A DNA stretch of 18,144 nt from JAQVXR01 sp050945755 (GTDB lineage Bacteria; Bacillota; Dehalobacteriia; Dehalobacteriales; Dehalobacteriaceae). The position numbers and the translations under genes are program-made. Shown here piece by piece: positions 1-6,684 of the stretch. Each line of letters begins with the position of its first letter. Positions within the stretch are counted from its first letter, which is position 1. The notes beneath the pieces were generated by a model. It was not told the DNA's origin. It saw only the letters and a program-made list of their open reading frames with translations, and searched no databases. The stretch covers positions 1-18,144 of the forward strand of contig JBMNTN010000038.1 in assembly GCA_050945755.1 (NCBI GenBank). The letters are read 5' to 3'.

Positions 1-245
1 GGCACTTTTTCAATTACCCTTAAAGCAACCGGACAATCTTTCCTTGCTTGCACCACATCACTGGAACTAACCGCATACCCATCCATACGCGAACATGCAA
101 AACCCGGGACATTCTCACCGGCTAAAATATCTTCCGCTAAAACCCGCCCGGCCGAGTCCTGCAAACGCACGTGTTCAATCTCCCTAATTAAGGTTCTCTC
201 CAACAGAAGCCTTTGCGCCTCTTCTACAAAAACATTATCACTCAC
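1..245 (-). CDS. moeA: Molybdopterin molybdenumtransferase MoeA, N-terminal part (runs off the left edge)
   Basis: Reading the minus strand from a GTG at 245 gives about 81 residues open to the window edge. The segment VPGFACSRMDGYAV (about residues 48-61) is the MoeA hallmark, in which the DGYAV aspartate lies near the active site. MoeA inserts molybdate (or tungstate) into adenylylated molybdopterin. The GTG start is supported by an AAGGAGAT Shine-Dalgarno seven bases upstream; the nearby ATG at 235 runs straight into a stop. The gene begins 40 bases after the mobA stop, so the two are probably co-transcribed. It is 3'-truncated by the window, so a C-terminal sensor-like domain, known in some Firmicute MoeA proteins, cannot be excluded. 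It is the first of two MoeA-type genes here. Confidence 0.88.
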   Translation of the reverse strand, partial: MSDNVFVEEAQRLLLERTLIREIEHVRLQDSAGRVLAEDILAGENVPGFACSRMDGYAVSSSDVVQARKDCPVALRVIEKV

Positions 246-285
246 TCTCGATCTCCTTAAAAGATTTATGTCAATTGCAAATGAT

Positions 286-897
286 CTACTTCTTTTTGAT
301 TTCTGCATAATCTTTTGGGGTGTTAACATTAAAGAAAACTTTTTCCGGATTGGTAATGGATCTAATTAAGTTTTCCCCCACATAATTCACTTTCACCAAT
401 GGATAAACAGCAACTACCTTGCGGATATTTTGTTTCAAACAAAACTCAGCATGGGGTAGGCATCGTTTTGAATAAACAGCAAATAAGGGCTGCAAGTAGC
501 TCCCAATTTGCGGAACAACTACGTCAAATCCTTCCCGCTGTTCTAAAAGGAATCTTGCCAAGCGCCCGTCAAAAAAAGGCAGATCACAGGCGGTAACAAA
601 AACATAGTCAAAAGTAGAAAATGTTAACCCGGAATGGATCCCACCAAGAGGCCCCATCCCAGGATAGATATCGGAAATTTCCCTAATCCCGGGAAAATCA
701 TACTTGGCATTCTGGTTACTGACAATAATAAGCTCATCAGTCACCTGCTGCAGTTCTTTGACAACTTGTTTAATCAACGGCTCATTGTTATAATCCAAGA
801 GTGACTTATCCCGTCCCATGCGGGAACTTTTTCCCCCGGCAAGTATTATCCCCGTGGCCTTCAGTTGTCCCGCCCCCTTTACATCATTATGAACCAT
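286..897 (-). CDS. mobA: Molybdenum cofactor guanylyltransferase MobA
   Basis: A 203-residue protein of normal family length. The nucleotide-binding signature LAGGKSSRMGRDK lies at residues 19-31, followed by GMGPLGGIHSGL, the acidic ACDLPF metal/GTP site, and the C-terminal NVNTPKDY motif typical of MobA. It links GMP from GTP to Mo-molybdopterin to give the guanine dinucleotide cofactor used by the DMSO-reductase family, which includes formate dehydrogenase. That fits the fdhA gene in this window. The ATG start has only a weak AGAAAG ribosome site. The gene lies between moeA (40 bases downstream) and the putative Mo/W regulator (stop 200 bases upstream), on the same strand. A related nucleotidyltransferase such as MocA is less likely given the context. 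Confidence 0.92.
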   Translation of the reverse strand: MVHNDVKGAGQLKATGIILAGGKSSRMGRDKSLLDYNNEPLIKQVVKELQQVTDELIIVSNQNAKYDFPGIREISDIYPGMGPLGGIHSGLTFSTFDYVFVTACDLPFFDGRLARFLLEQREGFDVVVPQIGSYLQPLFAVYSKRCLPHAEFCLKQNIRKVVAVYPLVKVNYVGENLIRSITNPEKVFFNVNTPKDYAEIKKK

Positions 898-976
898 GCT
901 TTCTAGAAACTATTTTAATTATTTCCCTGTGGGTTGAAAAAATCCTGCGCTTTGGTACACAAATTGGGTTAAAAGA

Positions 977-999
977 AATGACACGGACACCGTGTCATT
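977..999. repeat. Perfect REP-like palindrome in the regulator-mobA gap
   Basis: Two perfect 10-base arms, AATGACACGG and CCGTGTCATT, are separated by three bases (ACA). The hairpin lies in the 200-bp gap between the regulator stop and mobA. On the minus strand it is followed by TTCTTTT, so it could serve as a weak terminator after the regulator gene. The GC-rich, near-symmetric form also resembles the extragenic palindromes that accompany REP-associated tyrosine transposases. Only one copy is present in this window and no transposase is visible. Confidence 0.6.
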
Positions 1000-1097
1000 G
1001 AAAATTTTAGCATAAAACCTTTTGTCTGAAAGAATCTGCTTTTTATTATAAATATACTTTGAATTAAAAACAATTAATTTCGCTAATAGAGGTTACC

Positions 1098-2057
1098 TCA
1101 AATTTCCGCGACAATCCTTCCTGTTTCACTCAGATCATAATCTCCAAGACCTTGAAGTTCCTCTTGGAACTCCTGGGAACGGAGAATTTCTAAAACAGCT
1201 TGAAATTGAGGCTTGTTTATATCCTCTTTTTTAATCACCAGTTCATAACGTTCCTTTTGTTTAGGTACAAACTCCACGCCCCGCACTTGCAAGGATGATT
1301 TTTCATTGCCCATTCCCACATCGGCTTCCCCGCGGGATACAGCACTCGCCACAGCTAGATGGGAAAATTCTTCTCTGCCATAGCCCTGAATTTGCTGTCT
1401 ATCTATACCAAGCAGGCGCAATTTTTCATCAAGAAGAACCCGGGTACCGGAGCCCTTCTCCCTATTGACAAAAATAATATCGGGTCGAGAGAGATCAGTC
1501 CAATCGGTGATCTTTTTTGGATTCCCTTTAGCCACATAAAACCCCTGTCTACGCATGGCCAAGTGAACCAGTACTGTGGAAAAACCGGGAAGCAGGCGTC
1601 GGACATAAGGAATATTGTACACATCAGAATCACCATCCCAAAGATGGACAGATGTCATACTGGCTTTTCCTTGATACATCGCATTTAGGCCGGCAAAACT
1701 TCCTGCATTGCAGCGAAAAGCGGGAAATCCGACTGGGTGGCACTCCAGATATCGGCTGAGAATATCCAATAAAATATCTTGACCGTAAATTACTAAGCCG
1801 GCAGAGGAAACATGTTTCTCTGCTGAATAAGACGCTTTTTCGAATAAAGAAGGGGATGAAACCGGTTTATTTACCGGTTTGTTTATACCCTTACCCTTAT
1901 TTTTATAAGCCTCAACATCTTGAAGGTCGACCCTGATTTTTCTGCCAATCCGGTAAGCCTTCAGCTCACCGCGTTTAATCAATGCATAGACTGTGTTTTT
2001 TGTTATCTTTAATATACTGGCTACTTCTTCCGGTTTCAGAGATTTTTCTTCATTCAT
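1098..2057 (-). CDS. One-component regulator: excisionase/BldC-like HTH plus PBP-like sensor (putative Mo/W regulator)
   Basis: 319 residues. Residues about 7-52 form a MerR/excisionase-type helix-turn-helix (LKPEEVASILKITKNTVYAL, a GRKIRV wing, then DVEAYK). A polar lysine/proline-rich linker follows. Residues about 85-305 resemble the PBP-like domain (PF12727) related to ModA-type binding proteins, with NREKGSGTR and the VASAVSRGEADVGMG segment. Such fusions are known near molybdenum genes in Firmicutes and archaea and are thought to sense molybdate or tungstate. The gene is divergent from modABC and shares with it the 2058-2666 control region. The ATG start has AAGGTGA upstream. No TOBE/Mop domain is present, so this is not a ModE. 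The ligand (molybdate, tungstate or a cofactor intermediate) and the direction of control are inference. Confidence 0.82.
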   Translation of the reverse strand: MNEEKSLKPEEVASILKITKNTVYALIKRGELKAYRIGRKIRVDLQDVEAYKNKGKGINKPVNKPVSSPSLFEKASYSAEKHVSSAGLVIYGQDILLDILSRYLECHPVGFPAFRCNAGSFAGLNAMYQGKASMTSVHLWDGDSDVYNIPYVRRLLPGFSTVLVHLAMRRQGFYVAKGNPKKITDWTDLSRPDIIFVNREKGSGTRVLLDEKLRLLGIDRQQIQGYGREEFSHLAVASAVSRGEADVGMGNEKSSLQVRGVEFVPKQKERYELVIKKEDINKPQFQAVLEILRSQEFQEELQGLGDYDLSETGRIVAEI

Positions 2058-2157
2058 TAGGGAGTCACCTTCTTACGAACTTTTTTATTTATTTTAACAT
2101 AATCCGAGTTATTTGTATATTTAACTATGTTCACCTTGTTACACGTCCTTTTAACTT

Positions 2158-2187
2158 ATGTTATATTGTGTTATGATATGTTATATG
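2158..2187. promoter_or_regulatory. Three tandem 10-bp direct repeats (RTGTTATRWK), probable operator
   Basis: Three adjacent decamers, ATGTTATATT, GTGTTATGAT and ATGTTATATG, place TGTTAT at 2159, 2169 and 2179, exactly one helical turn apart. Two looser GTT copies occur at 2129 and 2138. The array lies about 100 bases upstream of the regulator start and about 90 bases upstream of the modD remnant, so it could serve either direction. A possible promoter toward the remnant (TTGTTA at 2136-2141, 17 bases, TGTTAT at 2159) would be overlapped by it. The GTTATAT word recalls the ModE half-site, but the copies are in direct rather than inverted orientation. Confidence 0.6.
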
Positions 2188-2278
2188 CAATACAGCATGT
2201 AATTAATTTTAAGTTTCAGCTGTGATCCACAAAACTTAGGTGATGGTAATCAAATGCTAACAACGCAGGGGGGATTTT

Positions 2279-2356
2279 ATGGTTTATATCAGTGATGCAA
2301 CAATTGACCGTTTGATCAAAGAGGACGTTGATATAAAAGCCTCGATAATACATTGA
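2279..2356 (+). pseudogene. modD: Micro-remnant of modD (internal deletion), 25 codons
   Basis: The ATG at 2279, behind a strong GGGGGGA ribosome site, opens MVYISDATIDRLIKEDV. As I know the family, this matches the start of ModD, a nicotinate-nucleotide-pyrophosphorylase-like protein often encoded in mod operons; intact proteins are about 280 residues and continue with PYxDLTT. Here it jumps to DIKASIIH and stops. That tail resembles the ModD C-terminal ADIKVxI pattern, so one in-frame deletion could have removed the middle. An intrinsic terminator begins 20 bases after the stop. No other part of modD is visible up to modA. It could still be translated as a 25-residue peptide. The family match is from memory and short, so confidence is moderate. 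Confidence 0.5.
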
Positions 2357-2375
2357 CAAGACTTGTAACTTTTTA

Positions 2376-2416
2376 GCCCTCTCCATTTCCAACGGGAATT
2401 GGGGAGGGCCTTTTTT
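2376..2416 (+). terminator. Strong intrinsic terminator after the modD remnant
   Basis: The left arm GCCCTCTCCATTTCC (2376-2390) and right arm GGAATTGGGGAGGGC (2395-2409) pair over 15 positions with one T-T mismatch and one G-T pair. The loop is AACG, and a run of six T follows at 2411-2416. It would stop plus-strand transcription from the 2.1-2.2 kb region before modA, so modABC needs its own promoter. Confidence 0.88.
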
Positions 2417-2466
2417 GTCCCATGACATTTACTTGTTTTTTTCTTGGCAAATATCTCTTAAAAGTA

Positions 2467-2495
2467 TTGACAATTGTTTCTATTTCTTTTACTAT
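2467..2495 (+). promoter_or_regulatory. Candidate sigma-A promoter of modABC
   Basis: A consensus TTGACA (2467-2472) is separated by 17 bases from TACTAT (2490-2495); an alternative -10, TATAAC at 2493, gives a longer 20-base spacing. The expected start point near 2502 falls inside the first units of the GTT array, where bound protein would block initiation or escape. The leader to the modA start would be about 185 nt. Confidence 0.55.
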
Positions 2496-2498
2496 AAC

Positions 2499-2597
2499 GT
2501 TACGTTGAGTTGTTTTTCTTTATATTATGTTCCGTTGTGTTGTGTTTGGTTCGCGGATGGAGGTGTTGTTTTGCATTGTTAGTTTATGTTATGTTAA
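2499..2597. promoter_or_regulatory. 5-bp-phased GTT repeat array at the modA promoter, putative regulator binding array
   Basis: From 2499 to 2553 eleven consecutive 5-bp units all carry TT at positions 2-3. Eight of them begin GTT, at 2499, 2504, 2509, 2529, 2534, 2539, 2544 and 2549. After a short break a second, offset block has GTT at 2568, 2578, 2588 and 2593. The array starts directly downstream of the putative -10 and covers the likely transcription start. Spacing of half a helical turn, in direct orientation, suggests cooperative head-to-tail binding. The best candidate binder is the adjacent HTH-PBP regulator (inference). Confidence 0.6.
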
Positions 2598-2687
2598 ACG
2601 TATTTCTTTAAAGTTTTAACCGTTATTCTTGTTTATTGTAAGAAATTTATTAAATTTTTATAATGGATGGGAGGTTACATAATTACT

Positions 2688-3473
2688 ATGAAAAAAGTCG
2701 GTGTTTTTCTTGTTTTAATGCTGTTTATATCCGGGATCATTATAGGATGCGGTCAAGAGCAAACTTCAGAGCCGGAAGAACAAGTCAACCTGACTATTGC
2801 CGCTGCAGCAAGCCTGAAAGACGCGGCGGAAGAACTTAAGACAGTTTATTGTGACGAACATCAAAATGTCAATATTACTTATAATTTCGCCTCCTCCGGA
2901 ACTCTCCAAAAACAAATTGAAGAAGGCGCTCCATGCGACCTCTTTATTTCCGCGGGAAAAAAGCAAATGGACGCAATAGCTGAAAAAGACTTAATCATTA
3001 AAGAAACAAGAAAAGACCTTCTCGGAAACAACCTGGTTTTAATCGCCGGTAAAGACAGTACGCTAAATGATTTTGAAGGACTGACAGATGACGGGGTCAT
3101 AAAAATAAGTATCGGCACCCCCGAAACGGTACCTGCCGGAAAATATGCCAAGGAAGCTCTAACCTCTCTCGATTTGTGGGACAAAATTGAATCAAAAATT
3201 GTTTTCGCTAAAGATGTGCGCCAGGTGCTTACTTACGTGGAAACAGGCAATGTAGATGCCGGTTTGGTTTATTCCTCAGATGCAATTCAGGGCAAGAACA
3301 TAAAAGTAGTTTCTTCTGCTCCGGCAGATTCACATGAGCCAATCGTCTATCCGGTGGCTGTATTAAAGAGGACCCAAAATCAAACAGAAGTTACCGATTT
3401 TGAGAACTTCCTATCTTCGGAAGCTGCAGGCCAGATTTTTGAAAAATACGGTTTTAAACTACTGAATAAATAA
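2688..3473 (+). CDS. modA: Molybdate/tungstate ABC transporter substrate-binding lipoprotein ModA
   Basis: A 261-residue secreted lipoprotein. The first 20 residues form a lipoprotein signal peptide (MKKVG, a hydrophobic core, then IIIGC with lipid-carrying Cys21). The mature part has AAAASLKDAAEEL and FASSGTLQKQIEEGAPCDLFISA, the ModA oxyanion-binding segments, and the later family motif GNVDAGLVYSSDA. It binds molybdate and/or tungstate outside the membrane and delivers it to ModB. An in-frame ATG at 2667 exists, but it precedes the GGGAGGT ribosome site and would disrupt the signal peptide, so 2688 is preferred. It is first gene of modABC, with modB 15 bases after its stop. Specificity for Mo versus W cannot be read from the sequence. 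Confidence 0.93.
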   Translation: MKKVGVFLVLMLFISGIIIGCGQEQTSEPEEQVNLTIAAAASLKDAAEELKTVYCDEHQNVNITYNFASSGTLQKQIEEGAPCDLFISAGKKQMDAIAEKDLIIKETRKDLLGNNLVLIAGKDSTLNDFEGLTDDGVIKISIGTPETVPAGKYAKEALTSLDLWDKIESKIVFAKDVRQVLTYVETGNVDAGLVYSSDAIQGKNIKVVSSAPADSHEPIVYPVAVLKRTQNQTEVTDFENFLSSEAAGQIFEKYGFKLLNK

Positions 3474-3488
3474 AGGGCTGCGTAAAAT

Positions 3489-4163
3489 ATGCACTTAAAT
3501 GACTGGTTTCCAATATTTCTATCTATCCGGGTAGCGCTAATTTCCGTGGTATTGGTTACATGCATCGGGTTGCCTGTAGCCCGGCTGTTAGCCAGAAAAG
3601 ATTTTTTTGGTAAAAATGTTCTGGAAGCTATTATCACACTGCCCCTTGTTCTACCGCCATCGGTGATTGGATATGGTTTACTAATGTTGATTGGGAAAAA
3701 TGGGCTTCTGGGCAAGGCTCTAGGAGAGATGGGTATTTCTCTGATCTTTACCTGGTGGGCTGCGGTACTGGCTGCCACAGTAGTGGCATTTCCTCTGATG
3801 TATCAAAGTGCCAGCGCAGCCTTTAAGAGTGTGGATACCAATTGCGAAAAAGCTGCCCGGACTTTGGGGGCGAGTGAAGTTAGAATCTTTTTTACTGTCA
3901 CTTTACCCCTGGCATGGCCAGGTATTCTCGCCGGATTGGTTCTCGCTTTTGCCCGGGCTTTAGGAGAATTTGGCGCAACCCTCATGGTAGCAGGAAATAT
4001 TCCCGGGCAGACCCAGACTATTCCCCTCGCTATTTACTTTGCCGTAGATTCAGGGGATAACGCCACTGCTCGTACCTTGGTGACCATTATTACTATTTTT
4101 AGTTTTTTCGTGATATTTTGGGTTAACCAATGGGCAAAAAAACGCAACCTTCGTTTAAAATAA
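3489..4163 (+). CDS. modB: Molybdate/tungstate ABC transporter permease ModB
   Basis: A 224-residue integral membrane protein of typical ModB length, with about five hydrophobic helices. The cytoplasmic EAA coupling motif that contacts the ATPase is EKAARTLGASEVRIFFTVTL near residues 118-137, and the family signature GEFGATLMVAGNIPGQTQT follows near 159-177. It forms the homodimeric channel for oxyanion import. It follows modA after 15 bases and precedes modC by 40 bases, in the same operon. Confidence 0.94.
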   Translation: MHLNDWFPIFLSIRVALISVVLVTCIGLPVARLLARKDFFGKNVLEAIITLPLVLPPSVIGYGLLMLIGKNGLLGKALGEMGISLIFTWWAAVLAATVVAFPLMYQSASAAFKSVDTNCEKAARTLGASEVRIFFTVTLPLAWPGILAGLVLAFARALGEFGATLMVAGNIPGQTQTIPLAIYFAVDSGDNATARTLVTIITIFSFFVIFWVNQWAKKRNLRLK

Positions 4164-4203
4164 CTTTTTTCCAAAGCCAAATCTATCGCAAACGGTGATA
4201 AAA

Positions 4204-4830
4204 ATGTTGGAAGCTTATTTTAAAAAGAAATTATGGAATTTTACTTTGGATATCGAACTTTCACTGGAGAAAGAGATCCTTGTTCTCTGGGGACCATCCG
4301 GTGCGGGAAAAACAACTGTCCTCCACTGCCTAGCCGGACTAAGAACTCCTACGTCCGGACTAATTAAATTGAACGGGAGAACGCTTTATTCCTGCAATGA
4401 CAACATTAATGTTTCCACCCGATTCAGAAATGTCGGGTATGTATTTCAGGACTATGCTCTCTTTCCTCATAAAACAGTAAAAGAAAATATTTCCTATGGA
4501 CTAAAATGTCGGTGCAAAAATGCGTCTTCAAGTAAAGACCCTTCCGACCTCTTAGCTGCTTTTGGCATTAACCACCTGGAAAACCGTTATCCTGGGCAGC
4601 TTTCAGGCGGTGAGAAACAACGGGTAGCACTGGCTCGGGCTCTGGCAGTGAAACCCGAACTACTCCTTTTAGATGAACCCTTCAGCGCACTGGATCGAAA
4701 AACAAAAGAGAAACTTAGGGAGGAAATAAAAAAGCTGCACCAGGAGTGGAATATTCCTTTTATTCTGGTTACTCATGATGAAGAAGATGCCCAACTTCTC
4801 GGGCAAAAAATAGTTCACCTTGACCACTGA
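4204..4830 (+). CDS. modC: Molybdate/tungstate ABC transporter ATPase ModC, short form without TOBE domain
   Basis: A 208-residue ATPase. Walker A is GPSGAGKTT (residues 30-38), the Q-loop is in GYVFQDYALFP, the signature is LSGGEKQRVALARALA, Walker B is LLLLDEPFSALD, and the H-loop is VTHDEEDA. It energises uptake through ModB. The ATG at 4204 is preferred because GGTGAT lies just upstream as a ribosome site; a GTG three codons earlier (4195) is the alternative. The protein ends right after the ATPase domain and lacks the C-terminal TOBE/Mop regulatory region of E. coli ModC (about 350 residues), so feedback by bound oxyanion at this subunit is absent. Short ModC forms are known in Firmicutes, and no frameshifted TOBE remnant is seen downstream. 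Confidence 0.92.
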   Translation: MLEAYFKKKLWNFTLDIELSLEKEILVLWGPSGAGKTTVLHCLAGLRTPTSGLIKLNGRTLYSCNDNINVSTRFRNVGYVFQDYALFPHKTVKENISYGLKCRCKNASSSKDPSDLLAAFGINHLENRYPGQLSGGEKQRVALARALAVKPELLLLDEPFSALDRKTKEKLREEIKKLHQEWNIPFILVTHDEEDAQLLGQKIVHLDH

Positions 4831-4865
4831 TTAACAATAAAATATACAGTACCTATAATGCAAAA

Positions 4866-4893
4866 CAGGTCCCCGCGGATATTCGAGGACCTG
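4866..4893. terminator. Terminator hairpin between convergent modC and the nuoF-like gene
   Basis: CAGGTCC (4866-4872) pairs with GGACCTG (4887-4893). On the minus strand the hairpin is followed by TTTTGCATT, and on the plus strand by a poor T-run. It most likely ends the formate dehydrogenase operon and may also help stop modABC transcripts. Confidence 0.6.
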
Positions 4894-4920
4894 CTTCACG
4901 ATACTTATTTACTGCTTTAT

Positions 4921-6150
4921 TTAAGATATCATAAGTTTTCTTTCATATTCATGCCTGAAGTGCTGCAAGGTGGTGAGAATCGGAGAAGGAGCAGCCTGAC
5001 CCCCGCCGCATAAGCATGCCTTCTGCATGACCCTGCCCAGGCGGGTAATATTTTCAATGTCTTTTAGAGTCCCTTTCCCCTTATTTATCTGGGTCATAAT
5101 CTCATGACATCTGAAAGAACCTTCTCTACAGGGATTGCATTTGCCGCAGGATTCATGTTCAAAGAATTTGGAAATTCTCGTTACCACATCGACAATATCC
5201 CTTGTCTCGTCCATCACAAAGACAGCACCTGTCCCCAAAGTAGCACCGATATTCCTCATGGAATCAAAATCAATGGGATTATCCAGCATGGATTCGGGAA
5301 TGAAACCGCCTGATGTGCCGCCAATTTGTACCGCTTTGAATTTTTTGCCGTTTTTGATCCCGCCGCCAAAACCAAAGATTACTTCCCTGATTGAGATATC
5401 AGTAGACACTTCAATCACAACACGGTTCTCTACATCCCCGGTTAAAGATAACACCTTTGTACCGGGGTAATTCTTCGCCCCAATACCGGCATACCAATCA
5501 GCACCCTTTTCAATGATCGGGGCAATGTTGGCAAATGTCTCAACGTTATTTACTATGGTCGGCTTCCACCATAATCCAGCAACCGGCGGGAACGGGGGCT
5601 TAAACCTAGGCTCTCCCCTGTGGCCTTCAATGGATTCTATCAGAGCTGATTCTTCACCGCAGACGTAGGCACCTCCACCCATGCGCACCTCAACGTCAAA
5701 ATCCCCCAGTACTCCTTTTTCCTTGGCCTGGTCAATGGCCTTGTTTAACAATTCCACCACATAAGGATATTCTCCGCGGCAGTAGATATAACCCTTTTTC
5801 GCACCAACAGCATAACCGCAAATTGCCATCCCTTCCAACACACTCTGGGGATCGTTTTGGAGAATAATCCGGTCTTTATATGTCCCGGGTTCACCCTCGT
5901 CAGCATTACAAATTACAAATTTCTCGTCAGCTTGAATATTATAGCAGAACGACCATTTCAGACCGGCATTAAAACCGGCACCACCACGGCCTCTTAATCC
6001 TGATTTTTTTACTTCTTCAATTACTTCCATCTGACTCATGCTGCGTGCCTTTTGCAAAGCCTGGTATCCACCGGCGTTAATATACTCATCAATTTTCAGC
6101 GGATCAACTTTTCCCCAATTACGCAGCACAATACGTGTCTCTTCAGCCAT
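4921..6150 (-). CDS. NuoF-like NADH-binding subunit of formate dehydrogenase (flavin, 4Fe-4S)
   Basis: 409 residues, homologous to the NuoF/HoxF flavoprotein core. The FMN/NADH-binding GLRGRGGAGFNAGLKWSF is at residues 51-68 and GGGAYVCGEESAL at 158-170. The [4Fe-4S] ligands are C335, C338, C341 (ESCGKCNPC) and C381 (CLCGGGQ). It should pass electrons between NAD(H) and the Fe-S chain of the complex. Unlike HydB or HndC it has neither an N-terminal thioredoxin-like domain nor a C-terminal 2[4Fe-4S] domain. An ATG 16 codons upstream exists, but AAAGGAGGG lies nine bases before the ATG at 6150, which also gives the expected N-terminus. It is last gene of the fdh operon, 57 bases after the nuoE-like gene. 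Confidence 0.9.
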   Translation of the reverse strand: MAEETRIVLRNWGKVDPLKIDEYINAGGYQALQKARSMSQMEVIEEVKKSGLRGRGGAGFNAGLKWSFCYNIQADEKFVICNADEGEPGTYKDRIILQNDPQSVLEGMAICGYAVGAKKGYIYCRGEYPYVVELLNKAIDQAKEKGVLGDFDVEVRMGGGAYVCGEESALIESIEGHRGEPRFKPPFPPVAGLWWKPTIVNNVETFANIAPIIEKGADWYAGIGAKNYPGTKVLSLTGDVENRVVIEVSTDISIREVIFGFGGGIKNGKKFKAVQIGGTSGGFIPESMLDNPIDFDSMRNIGATLGTGAVFVMDETRDIVDVVTRISKFFEHESCGKCNPCREGSFRCHEIMTQINKGKGTLKDIENITRLGRVMQKACLCGGGQAAPSPILTTLQHFRHEYERKLMIS

Positions 6151-6207
6151 TATTTGTTTCCCTCCTTTCGTTTGATAAAACCTTCCCCAATTACACATTT
6201 AACACTT

Positions 6208-6654
6208 TTATTTGTATGCAGCCAGTATCTGAGGTATTTTATCCGGAGTGAGCCCCCCAAAGGGTTCACCATTAATGGTAATCACCGGTGTTTCCTGACA
6301 CTGCCCTACACATTCCGTCAGTTCAAGGGTAAAGCGGCCATCTGATGTTGTCTCTCCCATCTTAATCCCCAACTCTTTTTCCAGTGCGGCAATTACCTCC
6401 GTCGCTCCGGCAATATGGCAGGGAGCACTTTCACATATTCGGATGATATATTTGCCCCTTTTTCCCACTTTTAAATATGAATAAAAAGTCGCCACCCCAA
6501 AGGCCTTGGCCAAAGGTATTCCAAATACCGCTGCCGCTTCTTGAACCGCCTCTTCAGGAATATAATTATACTCTTTTTGGATAGCGTGGTAAGCTTCAAT
6601 CAAGCCCCCGGGAATATCTTTATAGTTGTTGATAATCTCCTTAAATTCTGCCAC
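6208..6654 (-). CDS. NuoE-like 2Fe-2S subunit of formate dehydrogenase
   Basis: A 148-residue thioredoxin-like [2Fe-2S] protein of the NuoE family. Cluster ligands are C74 and C79 (CESAPC) and C115 and C119 (CVGQC), the usual spacing. The GVATFYSY segment (residues 53-60) is typical. It should pair with the NuoF-like product encoded next to it as the NADH-oxidising or NAD-reducing module. The start is a GTG with GGGGGTGA seven bases upstream. It lies 30 bases after moeA in the operon. Confidence 0.92.
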   Translation of the reverse strand: MAEFKEIINNYKDIPGGLIEAYHAIQKEYNYIPEEAVQEAAAVFGIPLAKAFGVATFYSYLKVGKRGKYIIRICESAPCHIAGATEVIAALEKELGIKMGETTSDGRFTLELTECVGQCQETPVITINGEPFGGLTPDKIPQILAAYK

Positions 6655-6684
6655 TATTTGTTCACCCCCTTAACAAAATTTTAT

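Noticed and set aside
801..1001. A plus-strand open frame overlapping mobA and the REP-like palindrome.
   Set aside because: It overlaps the well-supported mobA, has no family character and no good ribosome site.
2158..2187. A standard ModE operator.
   Set aside because: The GTTATAT words are in direct repeat, not the inverted arrangement of ModE sites, and no ModE gene is in the window.
2216..2428. A 70-codon minus-strand open frame across the modD remnant and terminator.
   Set aside because: It runs antisense through the terminator hairpin, shows no family resemblance and is explained as a shadow of the plus-strand features.
2499..2597. CRISPR array or microsatellite in the modA leader.
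   Set aside because: The units are 5 bp with only GTT conserved and no spacers, and the intervening bases vary, so it is neither a CRISPR nor a pure simple repeat.
4204..4830. modC as a truncated pseudogene.
   Set aside because: All ATPase motifs are complete and no TOBE remnant follows in any frame I could read; short ModC forms are known.
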